From assembly GCA_051745395.1 (NCBI GenBank), contig JBNJEA010000047.1, positions 1 through 22,028 on the forward strand: a DNA stretch of 22,028 nt. The letters run 5' to 3'. The position numbers and the translations under genes are program-made. Below are positions 1 to 6,660 of the stretch, one piece after another; position 1 is the stretch's first letter; every line of letters begins with the position of its first letter. The DNA is from JBNJEA01 sp051745395. Lineage in GTDB: Bacteria > Desulfobacterota > Desulfobacteria > Desulfobacterales > Desulfosalsimonadaceae. The notes below the pieces were generated by a model. It worked only from the letters and a program-made list of their open reading frames with translations. It was not told where the DNA came from and ran no database searches.

Positions 1-199
1 CGGCCCCGATGCGCAGATCGCGGCCGAGATCGTCGGCTACCGTATTGACCGCAAAGCTGGTTGCTACCCAGGGCAGAACGAGGAAACCAACAAGCGTGTA
101 CAGGATGACTACGGCGGCAAGCCAGAAACGGATTCGGCGCAGGTTGAGCCAGTACTCGCGCAGCCAGAACCACGCTGAGCGGGTGGGAAGTTGTGCCAT
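1..199 (-). CDS. DUF748-like membrane protein, N-terminal fragment (runs off left edge)
   Basis: Only the first 66 codons are in the window. The start ATG (complement of 197-199) has an AAGGAGG-type ribosome site 4-8 nt upstream (about 202-209), which fixes the start. The visible protein begins MAQLPTRSAWFWLREYWLNL, then has one hydrophobic segment at about residues 24-42 (LAAVVILYTLVGFLVLPWVA) and then DDLGRDLRIG. A short cytoplasmic head, a membrane span with YTLxGFLVLP, and a following LGRxxxI motif resemble the N-terminus of DUF748/AsmA-like proteins, large envelope proteins with one N-terminal anchor and a periplasmic body. Nothing beyond the anchor can be judged here. The family call is from pattern memory and is moderately sure; the gene itself is near certain. 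Confidence 0.72.
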   Translation of the reverse strand, partial: MAQLPTRSAWFWLREYWLNLRRIRFWLAAVVILYTLVGFLVLPWVATSFAVNTVADDLGRDLRIGA

Positions 200-462
200 T
201 TTACCTCCTTTTTTTTCTGGAGAGCCCCCTTACAGTAGGTAATTATTCCTATATTTTAACGACAGGATACACATTTTGCAAAAACAGGCAGCTACACACT
301 CCAGCAGATCTAAACCACTCTTGCATAAAATCAGTGATTGCAGAATAGCGGCTATGGAAAGGCTCAAGTCCGAAAACAGGGTCTGTGAAGCATAGTTGTT
401 TCAATATAGAAAACTGGGGCGCCCCTAAAAATCTGTTCCGGTTTTTTCCTGGGACTTATATC

Positions 463-484
463 TTATGAATTGGTATATTCATAA
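463..484. promoter_or_regulatory. 8-bp inverted repeat, candidate operator
   Basis: TTATGAAT (463-470) and ATTCATAA (477-484) are perfect inverted repeats around the 6-nt spacer TGGTAT. A further CCTGG (448-452) and CCAGG (493-497) flank them symmetrically. The symmetry and size suit a dimeric repressor site. The binding factor is unknown, and no regulator gene is adjacent in the window. Confidence 0.35.
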
Positions 485-543
485 CCGGTGTTCCAGGTAA
501 ATAAATGATCCCCATCGCCCGGAATAATAGCCAATATAAATAT

Positions 544-561
544 AAAGCGAGCGTTCGCTTT
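544..561. promoter_or_regulatory. 7-bp inverted repeat, candidate TetR-type operator upstream of the acyl-CoA dehydrogenase
   Basis: AAAGCGA (544-550) and TCGCTTT (555-561) are perfect inverted repeats around GCGT, about 110 nt before the start of the 3-hydroxyacyl-CoA dehydrogenase. The overall shape (GCGANCGTTCGC-like core) resembles operators of TetR-family regulators of fatty-acid and acyl-CoA genes. The regulator identity is inference. Confidence 0.35.
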
Positions 562-670
562 TCTTGTTGACATCTCTTCTTTATTATATGAGAACCGAGG
601 AAATAAAATACTTCGGAATTATGAAAAGGGTCATGTCAACACCAACGAATGAAAGCAGAGGAGGCCCAAT

Positions 671-1588
671 ATGAAACTGGAGGATATTAAAACCATACTC
701 ATTGTCGGAGCCGGCACCATGGGGCAGCAGATCGGCTTTCAATGCGCGGTTTGCGGGTTTGATGTGGTGATGTATGACCTTTCAGAAGACATGCTGGAAA
801 CGGCGAATACCCGTCTGGAGCAGCTGTCAAACATATATATTTCCAGCCAACGGCTGACGGAAGAAAAAGCCGCCGCCGCTATGGCAAAAATTGAAATGAC
901 AACAGACCCCGGGGCCGCAGGGGAAAAAGCGGATTTCGTCAGCGAATCCGTGCCCGAAGATCCAGAACTGAAAGAGAAAGTTTTTGCGCAGTTTCATGAG
1001 ATCTGTCCAGCAAATGCCATTTTTACGACAAACACATCTTCTTTGATCCCGTCCATGATTGCGGAAGCCACCGGACGCCCTGAACGGTTCGCGGCGTTTC
1101 ATTTCCATGATACGCGGGTCACCCAAATTGTAGATATCATGCCTCATCCCGGCACATCGCCGGAGGTGTTGGCTCTGATTGAAGCCTTTGCCATTCGTAT
1201 CGGACAGATACCAATCGTGTTGAAGAAGGAAAATTTCGGTTATCTCTTTAACGCCATGATTATGGAACTTTTCAAGTCCGCACAGACCCTTGCCGCCAAT
1301 GGCGTGGCATCTGTTGAAGATATTGACCGGGCTTGGATGGGTGTTATGCATACATCGATGGGGCCGTTCGGGATCATGGATAGTATTGGCATCGACACCG
1401 TATGGAAACTTACTGATTACTGGGCCAAAATTGTAAAAGATCCTCAGCAGACCAAGAACGCGGATTTCATGAAGACGTATGTAGATAAAGGAAAACTTGG
1501 GGAGAAGGCAGGCAAGGGCTTTTATTCATATCCAAATCCGACGTTTTCAAAACGGGGTTTTATTGCAAACAAACCGGAATCGAATTAG
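671..1588 (+). CDS. 3-hydroxyacyl-CoA dehydrogenase (NAD-dependent)
   Basis: A 305-residue soluble dehydrogenase of the 3-hydroxybutyryl/3-hydroxyacyl-CoA dehydrogenase family, which oxidises 3-hydroxyacyl-CoA to 3-ketoacyl-CoA with NAD in beta-oxidation or butyrate-type pathways. The N-terminal Rossmann loop is VGAGTMGQQIGF (G13, G15, G18), followed by an acidic residue after strand 2 (YDLSED). NTSS at 121-124 and a catalytic-type His in AAFHFHD (H144) are present. The usual LVE glutamate region reads IVDIMPHPGT (D155). The C-terminal all-helical domain ends in GEKAGKGFYSYPNP, typical of the family. GAGGAGG about 7 nt before the ATG supports the start. It stands alone, with inverted repeats upstream that could be operator sites. 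The natural substrate chain length cannot be told. Confidence 0.9.
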   Translation: MKLEDIKTILIVGAGTMGQQIGFQCAVCGFDVVMYDLSEDMLETANTRLEQLSNIYISSQRLTEEKAAAAMAKIEMTTDPGAAGEKADFVSESVPEDPELKEKVFAQFHEICPANAIFTTNTSSLIPSMIAEATGRPERFAAFHFHDTRVTQIVDIMPHPGTSPEVLALIEAFAIRIGQIPIVLKKENFGYLFNAMIMELFKSAQTLAANGVASVEDIDRAWMGVMHTSMGPFGIMDSIGIDTVWKLTDYWAKIVKDPQQTKNADFMKTYVDKGKLGEKAGKGFYSYPNPTFSKRGFIANKPESN

Positions 1589-1696
1589 TTCAATGTGTGG
1601 GCAACTGCAGAACCAATCCTTTCTGTTTCATCAAATTCTTTGGGCGAATTTCCCTTTTTACCGATCTCTTTGTTTATGTTTTAGACATAATGATCC

Positions 1697-2038
1697 TTAC
1701 TCGCTTTTCTGAAAAATCTGCTTCTCGGCAAAGTCCCCGGCCCAGGGAAGTTTATACATTTCCCCCTGAAATGACTTAATCATCATCATAATCCACAGTA
1801 CTATCGTCAGCAGGAAAATTATGGGCGTCAGCAGTCCGAGAACCGGAATCACCCCCACAACAAAGCTAAGGACAAACAGGCCAAGAAAGACCACCAGGGA
1901 CTGCATTGCGTGAAATCTTACAAACAGGTTTTCTTTCTCCAGCAGCAAAAAAACGATTCCTGTGATCCATCCGAGCACATAGCACAACAACGCCTCGATA
2001 TTTTGGTCAATTCCCAGGACTGTATTGTTTTTTTCCAT
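1697..2038 (-). CDS. DUF4870 (Tic20-like) small membrane protein
   Basis: A 113-residue integral membrane protein. The start ATG (complement of 2036-2038) is chosen because AAGGAGG lies a few bases upstream; the frame is open further upstream but that part reads as a different protein (see the next entry). Three hydrophobic stretches are seen at about residues 17-33, 48-68 and 69-88. They are linked by the family signature ENLFVRFHAMQS (36-47) and followed by YKLPWAGDFAEK near the C-terminus. This order matches DUF4870 proteins, whose function is not established. It is convergent with the dehydrogenase, and the 108-nt gap between them shows no clear terminator. Confidence 0.85.
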   Translation of the reverse strand: MEKNNTVLGIDQNIEALLCYVLGWITGIVFLLLEKENLFVRFHAMQSLVVFLGLFVLSFVVGVIPVLGLLTPIIFLLTIVLWIMMMIKSFQGEMYKLPWAGDFAEKQIFQKSE

Positions 2039-2485
2039 TTCTACCTCCTTGAACATCAGTTTTATAAAGAGACAGTTCTGTTTTGTTGATGATCTGGCCG
2101 GCAATTCCTCGACCATCTGTTCAATAGCCTTTCTGACCACTTTGGCGGTTTGCTGTGTTAAGGTATTGCCTGCGGAACCGCCAAGGACGCCGCCTGCCAC
2201 GCCGCCTGCGACTCTTCCGGAATCTCCGCCCACCCGCGATCCGGTTATGGCTCCAATCACTGCGCGTCCTGCTGTTGCCAAAGTTTCTCCGCGGCCTGCG
2301 CCTCCTGTTCCTATTAAAATAACCTCTGCGGTCTGTGTATCAATACTTTTTCCGGTGATACTTACTTTTTCGCCTTCCACGTTGGCATCCAGCATTACAA
2401 CTGCCGGCACATTTCTCTTTTGCTGGCCTCCTTGGTTTGCTTTGGCGGATAGTTCCAGATTAGAGCGGTAAAATGAACTGATAAA
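2039..2485 (-). pseudogene. Glycine-zipper-like reading frame without a credible start, open in frame into DUF4870
   Basis: The minus-strand frame is open from an in-frame TAA (complement of 2486-2488) right into the DUF4870 gene. Its sequence looks protein-like. It has a polar stretch, then VPAVVMLDANVEGEKVSITG, then a glycine-rich region with RVAGGVAGGVLGGSAGN, then a helical KVVRKAIEQMVEELP. Repeated AGGV/GG steps suggest a glycine zipper. No ATG with ribosome site precedes it: the only starts are GTG at 2410 (AAGGAGG lies about 16 nt away, too far) and ATG at 2395. No signal peptide is visible, and it has no stop of its own before DUF4870. I read it as the remnant of a secreted or membrane gene that lost its 5' end, or as the N-terminal part of a fusion. 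Either is inference. Confidence 0.35.
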
Positions 2486-2902
2486 TTAAAAAATAGCAAA
2501 ACCACTTAAAGCTTGTCAAATTTTTGCAGTCTACAAATGCGTCAGGTTTACCTATGATCTTAGAAGAGGATTAAGAGACGGACAGACCTGTTACAACCTG
2601 TTACAAGGTATAAGGTCAATTCTTTTTCTTTTCTGTTGCAGACTCGGGTGTACAAGTCATAGAACCATCAAAACAGTCCACAGTAAGCGGAGACAGCCCC
2701 CTTGCCCCTGTCGGCCCCCATATCCCTGTGAGCGGTTGTGGTTTTGGGTTGTAGAATCAGAGCAAAACCGCTTTACTGGCCGCATCAAGCCATGTTAGCA
2801 ATGGAGTCGGAATAAGGAAAATGTCGTCTCTTGCCAATACGATCGATTGATCCCTTGTTCGAAGCGACCAAACCCATAATGATTTCCCCGTAACGGTTTT
2901 CC
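2486..2902. other. Intergenic gap before the split Rad50 operon
   Basis: About 415 nt with no convincing gene on either strand. It contains one tandem 10-bp repeat (2586-2605). It must hold the promoter of the rightward four-gene operon, but I could not pick a convincing -35/-10 pair, and no Shine-Dalgarno sequence is seen directly before the ATG at 2903. Confidence 0.5.
2586..2605. repeat. Tandem 10-bp repeat ACCTGTTACA x2
   Basis: Two exact adjacent copies of ACCTGTTACA (2586-2595 and 2596-2605). The 10-bp period would place both copies on the same face of the helix, as in a direct-repeat regulator site. There is no other evidence for function. Confidence 0.5.
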
Positions 2903-4357
2903 ATGATCCAGCGCATCGAGATTGAAAATTTCATGTCCCACCGGCACACGGTGATCGAGCCGGCAGAGGGGCTGACGGTGATTGTCGGGGAAAACAACAC
3001 GGGCAAATCGGCCCTGATCAGCGCGCTGCAGGTGTTGTGCAGAAACGCGTCCGGCGATTACATGATGCGCCACGGCGAGCGGCAATGCCGGGTCAAAGTC
3101 GTGACCGGCGAGGGTCATGAAATTGAGTGGAAGCGCAAAAACCGGGTGGTCAGCTACAACATCAACGGCCGCGACATCCACCGCCTGGGCGGCTCGGTGC
3201 CCGATCAACTCCACGACCTGCTGCGCCTGCCGCTGGTGGAAACCGAAAATGAGCCCTTTGACATTCATTTCGGGGAACAAAAAAAACCGATTTTTCTGCT
3301 CAATGAATCCCCGGCCCGGCGGGCCACCTTTTTTGCCTCCTCCTCGGATACGATCAAGCTCATTGAAATGCAGAACCATCACCGGCGCAAGGTCTCCGAG
3401 ACCCGGGCCCGGGAGGCCGAGCTGGTGCGCCGGGAGGCCGAACTTGCCGGCCGGCTGGAAAAACTGGCCCCCGTCGATGCCATCGGCCAGCAGCTGGAGA
3501 AACTGGATCGGGAATATGAACAGATCATAGCCGATACCACGGCCATCGATGGCTTGCGCCAGACCCTCAAGACGCTGGAAAGCCGACAGCGTGCGGCCGA
3601 TCAGTATGGGCAAATGGCAGATGCAGCGGCCGGCCTTTGTGCCCCGCCATCGCTTTACCCGATTGAACCGCTGCAAAACGCAATCGCCGCCATCTACCGG
3701 CAATCCGATGCCATTGACCGCGAATCCGGCCGGCGGGCCGCCCTGGATGCGCTTTTTCCGCCGCCGGGGCTTGCCGATACCGGCCCGATCTGGGCTTTGA
3801 TGGATCAGCTCGCCGGTCTTGAGGCGAGCGTCGAAAAAAGCCGGGCGGTGCAGGCGGCGGCCAAACCGTTGGAGGCCCCGCCCCGAATAGCCGATACAAC
3901 GGCGCTTTCGACTTTGATCCGTCAGATGGAAGACGCGGAAGGCAACCGAAAGCGCCTGACCCGCCGGGTGCAGTCTCTTTCGCCGCTGGCCGCACCGCCG
4001 CCAGTCAAGGATTGCCGGGCGCTTGGGCAATTGACCCAAACAATGGCCGATGCAAAATTCCGGGTGGCCGTGCTGGCCCGGCTGCGCGATACGCTGGCCG
4101 GGGTGGCCGCCCCGCCCGAAGCCGAAGACGTATCCGGGCTGCAAACCCTGATTCAAAACATTACCGCTGCCCGCACCGCCCGGGACCGGCAGCAAAAAAC
4201 CTGCGACCGCCTTGCCGATGAAATGGCCGCCGCCCGGCAGTCATTGAAACAGCACATCGAACGCACCGGCGTCTGCCCGACCTGCGGCCAGGCCGTCGAT
4301 GCCGAGCAGTTCATCGAAAACACCCCCATGGCCGCGGGAGGGCATCAATGCGGGTAG
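2903..4357 (+). CDS. Rad50/SbcC N-terminal half: Walker A lobe, long coil with 39-residue repeats, C-terminal zinc hook
   Basis: A 484-residue protein that looks like the first half of Rad50/SbcC. Residues 1-45 are the SMC/Rad50-type N-lobe (IEIENFMSHRHTVIEP) with Walker A GENNTGKS at 29-36. A Q-loop-like region is at 122-135 (HFGEQKKPIFLLNES, Q127). Residues 160-244 are charged helix. Residues 245-439 are five units of exactly 39 residues, and residues 440-457 are coil. The zinc-hook motif CPTC is at 458-461, followed by GQ. The chain stops 23 residues after the hook, so the return coil, signature motif and Walker B of a normal 800-1200-residue Rad50 are absent; they are encoded separately at 5627-6286. 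The stop overlaps the nuclease start by 10 nt. Function (DNA-end binding and ATP-driven clamp with the nuclease) is inferred from the family. Confidence 0.85.
   Translation: MIQRIEIENFMSHRHTVIEPAEGLTVIVGENNTGKSALISALQVLCRNASGDYMMRHGERQCRVKVVTGEGHEIEWKRKNRVVSYNINGRDIHRLGGSVPDQLHDLLRLPLVETENEPFDIHFGEQKKPIFLLNESPARRATFFASSSDTIKLIEMQNHHRRKVSETRAREAELVRREAELAGRLEKLAPVDAIGQQLEKLDREYEQIIADTTAIDGLRQTLKTLESRQRAADQYGQMADAAAGLCAPPSLYPIEPLQNAIAAIYRQSDAIDRESGRRAALDALFPPPGLADTGPIWALMDQLAGLEASVEKSRAVQAAAKPLEAPPRIADTTALSTLIRQMEDAEGNRKRLTRRVQSLSPLAAPPPVKDCRALGQLTQTMADAKFRVAVLARLRDTLAGVAAPPEAEDVSGLQTLIQNITAARTARDRQQKTCDRLADEMAAARQSLKQHIERTGVCPTCGQAVDAEQFIENTPMAAGGHQCG
3635..4219 (+). repeat. Five in-frame 117-nt units coding 39-residue repeats in the Rad50-like coil
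   Basis: Units begin at residues 245, 284, 323, 362 and 401, giving four successive spacings of exactly 39. Each opens with a pattern like L-x-[AP]-P-P and then usually an acidic residue at unit position 9 (D292, D331, D370, D409), hydrophobics at about 13 and 16, then a charged helical stretch. A looser copy at about 203-244 (IADTTAIDGL) precedes them. The DNA is diverged, so the units are old. Pro-Pro at each start should interrupt a continuous coiled coil. Confidence 0.75.
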
Positions 4358-5313
4358 TTGCCACGAAACACGCCTACAAGGGGTTGCTGGCCATCGGCGA
4401 CCCTCACCTGGAAGGCCGGGTGCCGGGATTTCGAAAAGACGATTATCCGCAGGTGGTGATCGAAAAGCTTCGCTGGGCCTTGGACTATGCCGCAGAAGCC
4501 GCCCTTTTGCCCATGGTGTTGGGCGATTTGTTTCACTTGCCCCGAAACAACCCGAACTGGCTCCTGGTGGAAATCATGCACCTGTTTGACCGGGAAATGC
4601 TGTTGATCTACGGCAACCATGACGTGCACGAAAACGCGATCACCCCGGACGACAGCTTCAGCGTGATTGCCGCGGCCGGCAAAGGCATTTTTTTAGACAA
4701 TGAAACCCTCGTATCCACGGATGTCAACAACTGCTCCGTGATTATCGGCGGCACCCCCTGGGGAAGGCCCCTGCCCGGGCAAATCACCGAAGCACTGCCG
4801 GACGGCTTGCACCCCGGACTTTCGCTCTGGCTGGCCCATCATGACATCAAGGTGCCGGGGTATGAAGAAAAAGGATGGCTGCGGCCGCGCTCGATTTCCG
4901 GCGTGGACCTGGTGATCAACGGCCATATCCACCGCTGCCTGGAACCGGTGCGAAAAGGCGCCACTACGTGGCTGACGCCGGGCAATATCGCCCGCCGGGC
5001 CAGAAGCGACGCCACCCGGGACCACACGCCGTCGGTATTGCAAATCGATGTGGATGGCCGTGGCTGGGAATATGATTTTATTGCCGTCCCCCATCGGCCC
5101 TATGATGAAGTTTTTTACGAGGCTGTCGCCGATGGCGCCGACGACGATGAACAATCTTCGGGATTTGTGGCCGGGCTTGCTGAAATGCAGGCCCGCCGGA
5201 CGCAGACCGGCGTGGGCCTGAAAGCGTTTCTGGACAAAAACCTGGATCATTTCGAGCCGGACGTGGCCGAAGAAATCCGCAAACTTTCCCGCGAGGTGAT
5301 TTCCGATGAGTGA
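4348..5313 (+). CDS. Mre11/SbcD-like metallophosphoesterase nuclease
   Basis: A 321-residue calcineurin-like phosphoesterase with the complete set of metal-binding motifs: GDPHLEG (D18, H20), GDLFHLPRN (D60), YGNHDVH (N90, H91, D92), LAHHDI (H164/H165) and NGHIHR (H193, H195). This is the layout of Mre11/SbcD nucleases, two-metal enzymes that cut DNA ends and hairpins when powered by a Rad50 partner. At 321 residues it is shorter than typical SbcD (about 400), so the C-terminal capping/DNA-binding region is reduced. The acidic C-terminal part (GADDDEQSS, then a helical tail) may bind the ATPase halves. The start overlaps the previous gene by 10 nt and has GGAGG in front; the end overlaps the next gene by 8 nt. 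A partnership with the flanking Rad50 halves is strongly implied by this order, but is inference. Confidence 0.88.
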   Translation: MRVVATKHAYKGLLAIGDPHLEGRVPGFRKDDYPQVVIEKLRWALDYAAEAALLPMVLGDLFHLPRNNPNWLLVEIMHLFDREMLLIYGNHDVHENAITPDDSFSVIAAAGKGIFLDNETLVSTDVNNCSVIIGGTPWGRPLPGQITEALPDGLHPGLSLWLAHHDIKVPGYEEKGWLRPRSISGVDLVINGHIHRCLEPVRKGATTWLTPGNIARRARSDATRDHTPSVLQIDVDGRGWEYDFIAVPHRPYDEVFYEAVADGADDDEQSSGFVAGLAEMQARRTQTGVGLKAFLDKNLDHFEPDVAEEIRKLSREVISDE

Positions 5314-5623
5314 CGAGAAAACCGATGCCAAGCAAAGCATTGACGCGCTGACCCAGCGCTACAACCGGCTCCATACCCGCAAAATCGAGGCGGAAACCAA
5401 TCTAAAGACCGCCCAGCAGCAGCTCGACGAGTTGAAAAAACAGGCCCGCGAACAATACGGCACCGACGACCTGGCGGCGCTTACGGAAAAGCTGCGGGAA
5501 ATGGAGGCGGAAAATGAAAAAAAACGCGCCGAGTACCAGGCCGCGCTGGAGAAAATCGAATCCGACTTAAATGCCGTGGAAGAGGCTTACAACAATCCGG
5601 AAGCCCAAACAGAGAAAAAATAA
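5306..5623 (+). CDS. Small coiled-coil protein of the split Rad50-Mre11 operon
   Basis: A 105-residue, highly charged protein that is almost wholly predicted helix. Heptad-like leucines and alanines run through residues 10-50 and again through 55-93, separated by a short break at YGTDDL (51-56). This suggests a two-helix hairpin or two coil segments. No Cys, no membrane segment and no catalytic motif are present. The ATG overlaps the nuclease stop (ATGAGTGA), so translation is coupled, and the next gene starts 3 nt after its stop. I do not recognise a family. Position and composition suggest a structural subunit, perhaps supplying coil that the truncated Rad50 N-half lacks; that is inference. 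Confidence 0.75.
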   Translation: MSDEKTDAKQSIDALTQRYNRLHTRKIEAETNLKTAQQQLDELKKQAREQYGTDDLAALTEKLREMEAENEKKRAEYQAALEKIESDLNAVEEAYNNPEAQTEKK

Positions 5624-5626
5624 ACC

Positions 5627-6286
5627 ATGTCGGCTGAAAACCCGATCCCCAGCCCGAAAAAGATCCGCGACAAGTACGCCAAGCTTGCCGCCTTTAAAGA
5701 GCAGACCGAACACGATCACCGCCGCACCGCAGACGAGCTGGAGCAGCTCCGGCAGTACCTGGCCCTGTCCGGCAAGGTCACCCAGGCCCTGGAAGCATTA
5801 AACCACCAGTTGTTCCGGGAACTGCTCGGTGTCATCGAGAACAAGCTCTCCATCGCCCTCCAGGAGGTCCTCGAGCAGCCCATCGAACTCAAAGCCGGAG
5901 TGGAATGGAAACGAAATGCCGCCAGCGTGGAGTTCTGGATTGAAAAAGACGGCAACCGGGAAGACATTCTCAAGGGGCAGGGCGGTTCGGTGGCCAATAT
6001 TTTGTCCGTCGGCCTGCGGATGTTTGCCCTGACAACCCTGGAGGAAACCGTCCACCGCCGTTTTCTGGTGTTGGACGAACAGGATTGCTGGCTGCATCCG
6101 GACCTGGTCCCCCGCCTGGTCAAAATCGTCCACGACGCCGGCAGTGCCCTGGGTTTCCAGGTGATCATGATCTCCCACCACCATTGCGATGCTTTCCGCC
6201 AATACGCCGACCGAATCTACCAACTTTTACCCAGTGGTACCGAAGGGGTACGGGCCCAGCTCGACACCGGCGGCAAGGCGGAATAA
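5627..6286 (+). CDS. Rad50/SbcC-like C-terminal half: short coil, signature region, Walker B
   Basis: A 219-residue protein that looks like the C-terminal ATPase lobe of Rad50/SMC as a free polypeptide. Residues 10-80 are mostly coil. A beta-rich section follows (VEWKRNAASVEFWIEKDG). The signature-like helix region is ILKGQGGSVANILSVGLR (114-131), taking the place of the usual SGGE signature. Walker B is RFLVLDEQDCW (145-155; D150, E151). The switch-His segment is VIMISHHH (179-186). No Walker A is present, so it cannot bind ATP productively alone and should complement the Walker A-bearing protein at 2903-4357. It is the last gene of the operon, and a terminator overlaps its stop. The noncanonical signature leaves the closest ABC subgroup uncertain. 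Confidence 0.85.
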   Translation: MSAENPIPSPKKIRDKYAKLAAFKEQTEHDHRRTADELEQLRQYLALSGKVTQALEALNHQLFRELLGVIENKLSIALQEVLEQPIELKAGVEWKRNAASVEFWIEKDGNREDILKGQGGSVANILSVGLRMFALTTLEETVHRRFLVLDEQDCWLHPDLVPRLVKIVHDAGSALGFQVIMISHHHCDAFRQYADRIYQLLPSGTEGVRAQLDTGGKAE

Positions 6287-6310
6287 CCGTCCTGCGAAAG
6301 GCGGTTTTTG
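6285..6310 (+). terminator. Intrinsic terminator of the split Rad50-Mre11 operon
   Basis: AACCG (6285-6289) plus CCT (6291-6293) pair with AGG plus CGGTT (6299-6306) around a GCGAA loop, with one bulged T. The 3' arm runs into TTTTT. It begins inside the stop codon of the last operon gene. Confidence 0.65.
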
Positions 6311-6660
6311 TCCCCGGAAAAAAGCGTTATTTCAGTATGTTGGAAAAAAAATAAAAAATCTGATTCTACCGTTTGTTTTTCTATTGACATTTCCGCCAAA
6401 ACCTTTACAGAGGAATTAGAAGGTATTGTTTTGCATGGTGATTTTTTAAACTTTACCGAAAAATCGGCGTATGATGAAAATAAGACTACAGAAATTTCTC
6501 CTTCCAATTATTTTCCGAGTTTGGGTACCAAGTGCTCCATTTTCCATGCGCCGCTTTTGTTGTTGTATTGTTTGCCCCGTTTCAAGGGCATTGAAGCCGC
6601 GTCCGCCGCTCGGCGGTCGATTTATGTATTTTTTTTGTTATTGGAAAGGAGAATGTTCCT
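6311..6660. other. AT-rich intergenic gap
   Basis: About 350 nt, clearly more AT-rich than the operon before it. A long open frame starting TTG at 6308 gives an unconvincing protein without a ribosome site. A TTGACA at 6384-6389 has only a weak -10 (TACAGA, 6406-6411), a possible promoter for the small gene at 6661. A small hairpin CCGCC/GGCGG lies at 6603-6616. Confidence 0.45.

Larger units (their letters stand above)
200..670. other. Intergenic gap between divergent genes, AT-rich, with two inverted repeats
   Basis: No open frame with a credible ribosome site was seen here. The leftward DUF748-like gene and the rightward dehydrogenase both start from this gap, so it must hold promoters for both. 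I see two clean inverted repeats (463-484 and 544-561), annotated separately. A TTGACA lies at 567-572, but no good -10 sits 16-18 nt downstream, so I do not call a promoter there. Confidence 0.6.

Noticed and set aside
567..595. Sigma-70 promoter from TTGACA at 567-572 for the dehydrogenase
   Set aside because: No acceptable -10 hexamer at 16-18 nt; the nearby TATTAT is only 9 nt away.
2795..4195. 466-codon open frame on the minus strand opposite the Rad50 N-half
   Set aside because: It mirrors a GC-rich real gene with clear Walker A, Q-loop and zinc-hook motifs; its own translation has no recognisable motif.
2903..6286. The split Rad50 as a sequencing frameshift or broken pseudogene
   Set aside because: Two full genes, one with every nuclease ligand intact, lie between the halves, and all four genes are tightly coupled with their own starts. 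A simple frameshift or stop cannot produce this order.
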